Assembly (NCBI GenBank): GCA_902619825.1
Contig: CACNFT010000002.1
Coordinates: 62,001-126,000, forward strand
Direction: 5' to 3'
DNA from: an uncultured Candidatus Actinomarina sp.
GTDB lineage: Bacteria > Actinomycetota > Acidimicrobiia > Actinomarinales > Actinomarinaceae
Length of the DNA: 64,000 nt
Every line of letters begins with the position of its first letter. The first letter of the stretch is position 1. Below the pieces are notes generated by a model, which ran no database searches, had not been told where the DNA came from, and was given only the letters and a program-made list of their open reading frames with translations. Both the position numbers and the translations under genes were made by a program. Shown one piece after another: positions 59,723 to 64,000 of this stretch.

Positions 59723-61999
59723 ATGTCCGTAACAAATGTCACATGCAATATTGGTGATAAAGAAATTAAATTTGAAACAGGTAAATTAGCTCTCCAGGCT
59801 CCTGGTTCTGTAGTTGTAACATCTGGAGATACAAATGTACTTGTAACAACAGTTGCAAATGAATCAGTTAGAGAAGGAATTGATTTCTTTCCTTTGACTG
59901 TCGATGTCGAAGAGAGAATGTATGCCGCTGGTAAAATTCCTGGTGGATTTTTTAGAAGAGAAGGAAGGCAAACAGAGAAAGCAATTTTAGCTTGTCGATT
60001 AATTGATAGACCACTAAGACCTTCTTTCAAAGATGGTTTTAGATGTGAAACACAAATTATTGCTACAGTTTTGAGTGTTGATAACGAAAACGAATATGAC
60101 GTTTTATCTTTAAATGCTGCCTCACTTGGTTTACAACTTGCTGGTATTCCATTGGAATCACCAGTTGGTGCAGTAAGGATGTCTCTCATTAATGATGAAT
60201 GGGTTGTACAAGCTACAAATACAGAACAAGAAGATTCAATTTTTGACATGGTCATAGCTGGAAAACTCAATGAAAATAATGAAATTGATATTGTGATGGT
60301 TGAAGCTGGCGCTAAGGAAAATACATTTGAAAAAATAGACGAAGGAAGCCTTGCTCCATCTGAAGTAATAGTTGCAGACGGTATAGACATGTCTAAAGAT
60401 TATATTTTATCATTAATAAATTCACAAAAAGAGCTTGTTGCAATGAATGATATCCCAACTGTTGATTGGCCACTAATTGAAGATTACACCGATGAACTAA
60501 AGTCAAAAATTGAAACAAGTTGCAAAGACGAACTTAATGAAATTGCCTCAATAATTGATAGGTCTGATAGAAGTTCACGACAAAATGAATTACAAGAAAA
60601 AGTTGTTGAAGAATTTTTAGATGAAGAAGAGGATAACTCTAAAGCTATCAAATTAGCTTATAAATCAATATTTAAAGAATTAGTTAGGGATAGAGTTGTT
60701 AGTGGAGGTCCAAGACTTGATGGAAGATCTCCCACAGATATTAGAAATATTTCTTCTGAAATCAATTTGTTACCTATGGTTCATGGATCATCTTTGTTTC
60801 TTAGAGGTGAAACTCAGGTATTGAATGTAACAACATTGGGCATGTCAAGGCTTGAACAAATGTTAGACACTATAGATACAGTTACCTCAAAGAGGTATAT
60901 GCATCATTACAATTTTCCACCATATTCAACAGGTGAGGCCTACATGATGAGGGGACCAAAAAGAAGGGAGATAGGCCATGGTGCTTTGGCAGAAAAAGCG
61001 ATACTACCTGTTATTCCTCCAAAGGCTGACTTTCCCTACACCATAAGAGTTGTGAGTGAAGCTATTTCATCAAATGGCTCTACTTCTCAAGCATCTGTAT
61101 GTGCATCAAGTCTTTCTTTGATGGCAGCCGGTGTGCCAATTAGAGAACACGTTTCAGGTATAGCAATGGGTTTGATATCTAAAAATAATGAATTTGTAAC
61201 TTTAACCGATATTTTAGGTGCAGAGGATGCATTAGGTGATATGGACTTTAAAGTTGCGGGAACCAGAGGAGTAATAACTGCTCTTCAACTAGATATGAAA
61301 ATTGAAGGTCTACCATCCGATATTTTAAGAAAAGCTCTTGAGCAAGCAAAAGATGCACGACATCATATCTTGGATATCATGGAAGATACTATTTCAGAAC
61401 CGGCTGATTCTTTATCTGGTAATGCTCCAAGACTTGAATCAATTGAACTACCTAAAGATAAAATTGGCGAGGTAATTGGGCCTAAAGGAAAAAATATTAG
61501 GAAGATTGAAGAGGAAACTGGTGCAAGTGTTGAGATTGATGATGATGGAATACTCACACTTGGTTCAACAGAACAAGAATCTCTTGATACAGCGAAAGAG
61601 ATGGTAATGGCAATTATTGATCCTGAGGAACCAGAATTAAATCAAGAGTACGAAGGAGAGGTTGTTAGTCTTGCTAAATATGGGGCGTTTATTAACATTC
61701 TCCCTGGAAGAGATGGATTAATGCATATATCAAAATTTCACTCTGAAATTAGAGTTAGCGACCCCGAAAAGGTACTTACAGTAGGAGACAAAATTCAGGT
61801 TGTAGTTGACTCAATTGAAAATGGAAAAGTTGGTTTAACACCTGTAAACGATATAGAAATACCAGAAGATGCTATTGAGAAGAGACAATCTGGTAAGAAA
61901 GAGAGAAAACCAAGATCTTCAAAGCCTCGTGAAAACAATGATGGTAATAAGAAAAGAAAGAGAGTTTCTTTCGAAGACGAATTTGAAAAGGGTATTTAA
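59723..61999 (+). CDS. pnp: Polyribonucleotide nucleotidyltransferase
   Basis: A 758-residue PNPase, a trimeric 3'-5' phosphorolytic exoribonuclease. It has two RNase PH domains (first VDVEERMYAAGKIPGGFFRREGR; second RGETQVLNVTTLG and YNFPPYSTGEAYMMRGPKRREIGHG), a KH domain with EVIGPKGKNIRKIEEETGA and an S1 domain with GEVVSLAKYGAFINIL. A basic 40-residue tail (KERKPRSSKPRE) follows. Start by the hairpin-covered GAGG. Its stop is directly next to the end of the opposing UPF0316 gene. Confidence 0.97.
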   Translation: MSVTNVTCNIGDKEIKFETGKLALQAPGSVVVTSGDTNVLVTTVANESVREGIDFFPLTVDVEERMYAAGKIPGGFFRREGRQTEKAILACRLIDRPLRPSFKDGFRCETQIIATVLSVDNENEYDVLSLNAASLGLQLAGIPLESPVGAVRMSLINDEWVVQATNTEQEDSIFDMVIAGKLNENNEIDIVMVEAGAKENTFEKIDEGSLAPSEVIVADGIDMSKDYILSLINSQKELVAMNDIPTVDWPLIEDYTDELKSKIETSCKDELNEIASIIDRSDRSSRQNELQEKVVEEFLDEEEDNSKAIKLAYKSIFKELVRDRVVSGGPRLDGRSPTDIRNISSEINLLPMVHGSSLFLRGETQVLNVTTLGMSRLEQMLDTIDTVTSKRYMHHYNFPPYSTGEAYMMRGPKRREIGHGALAEKAILPVIPPKADFPYTIRVVSEAISSNGSTSQASVCASSLSLMAAGVPIREHVSGIAMGLISKNNEFVTLTDILGAEDALGDMDFKVAGTRGVITALQLDMKIEGLPSDILRKALEQAKDARHHILDIMEDTISEPADSLSGNAPRLESIELPKDKIGEVIGPKGKNIRKIEEETGASVEIDDDGILTLGSTEQESLDTAKEMVMAIIDPEEPELNQEYEGEVVSLAKYGAFINILPGRDGLMHISKFHSEIRVSDPEKVLTVGDKIQVVVDSIENGKVGLTPVNDIEIPEDAIEKRQSGKKERKPRSSKPRENNDGNKKRKRVSFEDEFEKGI

Positions 62000-62515
62000 T
62001 TACTTTCGATTTGCAGTAAGTTTCGTTGGATTTGTTGATTCCGTTGTGATGTAAGCGTCTGGACTAATAGTTGAGACAATTTTCAGAACTTCTTTAACTT
62101 TTTTTCTTGGTGTGACACACCAAGAAATAGTTACTTCTCCCTCCATACCTTCTCCATTTATTACAGTTACACCATGTCCATTACTCCGTAGTTCTTTCGC
62201 TAATTTTTTACTATCACTATCTTTTGGAGAAAAAATACGGACAACAACATCACCAATTGCAATAGATGATTCAATGTACGATCCAACTATAGTCCCTGCA
62301 GCAAATCCCAAAGCATAACCTACTGCCAAATAAGGATCGTTTAAATCTTTTATAACTTGAGATATAGCAATAATCCAAATACCTGATTCAATAAATCCAA
62401 GAATTGCACCAAAAAATGGCTTTCCTTTATTTACATAAAGTGTTCTTAAAGTTCCTAAACTTTGGTCGATAAGACGAAGTATAAAAATATAACCAGCTGC
62501 TAAAAGTAATTCCAT
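62000..62515 (-). CDS. UPF0316/DUF2179-type membrane protein
   Basis: A 171-residue protein with three membrane helices in the first 90 residues (YIFILRLIDQSLGTLRTLYVNKG and GAILGFIESGIWIIAISQVI are the family signatures) and a soluble C-terminal domain of the DUF2179 (YitT-tail-like) type that includes GHGVTVINGEGMEGE. The soluble domain may bind a small ligand or nucleotide. The function is unknown in all bacteria. It follows plsC on the same strand after two bases. Confidence 0.85.
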   Translation of the reverse strand: MELLLAAGYIFILRLIDQSLGTLRTLYVNKGKPFFGAILGFIESGIWIIAISQVIKDLNDPYLAVGYALGFAAGTIVGSYIESSIAIGDVVVRIFSPKDSDSKKLAKELRSNGHGVTVINGEGMEGEVTISWCVTPRKKVKEVLKIVSTISPDAYITTESTNPTKLTANRK

Positions 62516-62517
62516 AA

Positions 62518-63252
62518 TTAGCTTTTAAGTTTTAAAGTCATATCGTCGTAGACACTTTTCATCTTTTTATGAGTTTCTTTTACAAGGTCTTCTATATTTT
62601 CTTTTGTATATTTAGACATGTCTATAGGTTCTAATGTCTTAATGAATGCTTTTCCACTAGTCATGAATTTTCGACCCTTAGGCCAAATATCACCAGTACC
62701 AGCTATCACTACTGGTAAGATCCTTACATTATTTTGTTGTGCTATGTGAAATGCACCACTTTTAAATTCTTTAAATTCATTTTTATCCACTCTTGTTCCT
62801 TGAGGGTAAACCATTAAAGACCACCCATTCTTAAAAAGATTTCTAGCCTGTTCATTTATTGATTCTCTATCATTTGGATTGTCTCTATCAACTTTTATAA
62901 AGTTAAATGCTCTGGCTGCTGTTCTGAAGATAGGTAATTTATAAACTTCTTTTTTAGCCATGAATGCCCATTTAATTTTAAGAAGTTTGAATAATATTAA
63001 CGAGTCAATATTTGATAAGTGGTTTGATATAACAACATATGATTCATTTTTTTTATATTCGACAGCTTTTGTAAATGTAGTTTTTGCTCTAGCTGCCCAT
63101 AACCATGGATTTACCCATGATTGTGCAATGTGATATTTTAGAGAACCGTACTTACTAAAAAGGCCTACTAACCAAATACTGTAAGTTACTGGAATTGTAT
63201 AAAGTACCATAATAAATAAGTTGATCCAGCTTAATAATTTATTCTTGAGCAT
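62518..63252 (-). CDS. plsC: 1-acyl-sn-glycerol-3-phosphate acyltransferase
   Basis: A 244-residue membrane-associated acyltransferase. The first helix (MVLYTIPVTYSIWLVGLF) is followed by the catalytic NHLSNID (the NHxxxxD motif is SNHLSNIDS), FIKVDRDNPNDRES and YPQGTRVDKNEFKEFKSGA, where the usual PEGTR reads PQGTR. It makes phosphatidate from lysophosphatidate for CdsA. It is divergent from the formyl-THF cyclo-ligase gene by 38 bases. Confidence 0.92.
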   Translation of the reverse strand: MLKNKLLSWINLFIMVLYTIPVTYSIWLVGLFSKYGSLKYHIAQSWVNPWLWAARAKTTFTKAVEYKKNESYVVISNHLSNIDSLILFKLLKIKWAFMAKKEVYKLPIFRTAARAFNFIKVDRDNPNDRESINEQARNLFKNGWSLMVYPQGTRVDKNEFKEFKSGAFHIAQQNNVRILPVVIAGTGDIWPKGRKFMTSGKAFIKTLEPIDMSKYTKENIEDLVKETHKKMKSVYDDMTLKLKS

Positions 63253-63290
63253 GGGCTTATATTACAGTGATATCATATTCATAAGTAAAA

Positions 63291-63800
63291 ATGGACGAAA
63301 AAAAAATTTTTAGAAGTAACTTAAAAAAAGTTGATTACAAAGAATTTAATCTATCGAATAAAAATCAAAAATTTATATCAAAATTAATAGAAAGGAAAAA
63401 AATATGTACATATATTCCATTGGACTCTGAACTAGATATTAATTTATTCTTAAATACATTTTTAGAAATTCAAACAACTTTTCTTGATGATAATGAGTTA
63501 AATGTTTGTCTTTTGAAAGAACCTTTTGTAATCAACAAACTTAAAATTATGGAACCACAAAATATAGAGATAGCTAACAGTACTGAAATATTTTTTGTAC
63601 CAGGATTGGCATTTTCAAAATCTGGAGTACGACTCGGTAGGGGAAAGGGACTTTATGATAGACTTTTAGCAAAATATCCAAATTCAATAAAGGTAGGAAT
63701 ATGTTCAAGTGTAAATCTTTATGATAAGTTACCCCAAGAATCACACGATATACTAATGGATTATGTTCTCACAGAGAACGAAAATTTTAAAATACATTAA
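63291..63800 (+). CDS. 5-formyltetrahydrofolate cyclo-ligase family protein
   Basis: A 169-residue 5-formyl-THF cyclo-ligase. The diagnostic C-terminal block is complete: FVPGLAFSKSGVRLGRGKGLYDRLL, then KVGICSSVNLYDKLPQESHDILMD. The N-terminal half is short (about 15 residues under the usual size) and divergent, with the Arg-rich ATP region reduced. It converts 5-formyl-THF to methenyl-THF with ATP. It starts 38 bases from plsC. Confidence 0.9.
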   Translation: MDEKKIFRSNLKKVDYKEFNLSNKNQKFISKLIERKKICTYIPLDSELDINLFLNTFLEIQTTFLDDNELNVCLLKEPFVINKLKIMEPQNIEIANSTEIFFVPGLAFSKSGVRLGRGKGLYDRLLAKYPNSIKVGICSSVNLYDKLPQESHDILMDYVLTENENFKIH

Positions 63801-63811
63801 AATTACAAATT

Positions 63812-64000
63812 ATGGATATAAGCATCAATGTTGGTTATTTTGGACCTCATATTTCAGAAGACAAAGATTTAATCAAAAAATTAGACGATATAGGAGTATC
63901 TTGTGTCTGGACGGCTGAAGCTTATGGCTTCGATGCAGTAACACCTCTTGCATATTTCTCCGCTTTGACTGAGAAGATGAATATTGGTTCAGGTATTATG
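63812..64000 (+). CDS. LLM-class F420-dependent oxidoreductase, N-terminal part (cut by window edge)
   Basis: The first 63 residues of a luciferase-like monooxygenase-family protein. INVGYFGPHISEDKDLIKKLDDIGVSCVWTAEAYGFDAVTPLAYFSALTEKMNIGSGIM shows the TIM-barrel start, with GVSCVWTAEAYG and the MNIGSGIM strand typical of the F420-using actinobacterial group (W.AEAYG.DA pattern). It is 11 bases after the cyclo-ligase gene. FMN use remains possible because only the first two strands are seen. Confidence 0.85.
   Translation, partial: MDISINVGYFGPHISEDKDLIKKLDDIGVSCVWTAEAYGFDAVTPLAYFSALTEKMNIGSGIM

Noticed and set aside
59662-60390. 242-codon open frame on the minus strand opposite the start of pnp
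   Set aside because: Ser-rich translation with no family features, antisense to a fully conserved PNPase domain; it is a shadow of the pnp codon pattern.

Overview
The window is a gene-dense, AT-rich (roughly one third GC by eye) stretch of a bacterial chromosome with almost no spacer DNA. Several features point to a low-GC, streamlined actinobacterium, most like the marine Actinomarinales/acidimicrobial lineages (inference, no search was run): separate coenzyme F420 genes (cofG, cofH) with three F420-type oxidoreductase genes (PPOX, Ddn-like, LLM-class), an actinobacterial-type inositol-3-phosphate synthase, a RecB/Cas4-like nuclease of the kind found in Actinobacteria, and the order rsmD-coaD-coiled coil-yceD-rpmF-plsX-rnc-smc. 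No tRNA, rRNA, CRISPR array, insertion sequence or prophage was seen, and no stretch over about 300 bases lacks a gene.

Layout. 1-5.4 kb: an acyl-CoA block with 4-hydroxybutyryl-CoA dehydratase (cut by the window edge), thiolase, MaoC hydratase, an APH-type kinase, an acyl-CoA dehydrogenase and a 3-hydroxyacyl-CoA dehydrogenase; I read it as a pathway for 4-hydroxy acids. 5.4-12.3 kb: F420/PPOX protein, Dtd, a Rad52-like annealing protein with two unknown partners, glutamate dehydrogenase, RecB-like nuclease, inositol-phosphate synthase and GABA aminotransferase. 12.3-16.6 kb: a cell-wall operon (membrane protein, hydrolase, membrane-anchored Mur ligase, Ddl, HAD phosphatase). 16.7-18.8 kb: Ddn-like protein, an apparently circularly permuted iron-sulfur photolyase, a cold-shock-domain protein and L28. 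18.9-27.9 kb: recG to smc and cdd, a housekeeping operon. 27.9-32.2 kb: etfBA and a nucleoside salvage cluster (punA, deoB, upp). 32.3-41.8 kb: the rpsP-khpA-rimM and trmD-rplS-lepB-rnhB ribosomal block, split by a cassette of puuD, ridA, two GAPDH genes, cofG and cofH. 41.9-45.3 kb: enoyl-CoA hydratase, amino-acid ABC transporter parts and xerC. 45.3-62 kb: the classical rpsB-tsf-pyrH-frr-cdsA-rseP-ispG-proS and rimP-nusA-infB-rbfA-nrnA-truB-ribF-rpsO-pnp order. 62-64 kb: a UPF0316 membrane protein, PlsC, formyl-THF cyclo-ligase and an LLM-class oxidoreductase cut by the window edge.

How the genes work together. Acyl-CoA oxidation (thiolase, hydratases, dehydrogenases) would pass electrons to EtfAB. 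GabT and PuuD can make succinic semialdehyde from GABA and gamma-glutamyl-GABA, which could feed 4-hydroxybutyrate into the 4-hydroxybutyryl-CoA dehydratase; the reductase and CoA-activation steps are not in the window. Most of the rest is translation, RNA processing, envelope and salvage machinery.

The most unusual items are: a photolyase with its FAD/Fe-S domain ahead of its alpha/beta domain; an SMC protein without a recognisable hinge; a tandem GAPDH copy whose catalytic Cys is Asn; a signal peptidase whose membrane anchor can only be translated from a non-canonical start codon; a CofH with a 250-residue unknown N-terminal domain; structured RNA leaders before rpsB and pnp; and three unlisted small proteins at 7281-7397, 9756-9872 and 41760-41867. 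Many first genes of transcripts show a TANNNT box 5-8 bases before the start codon, suggesting frequent leaderless mRNAs.
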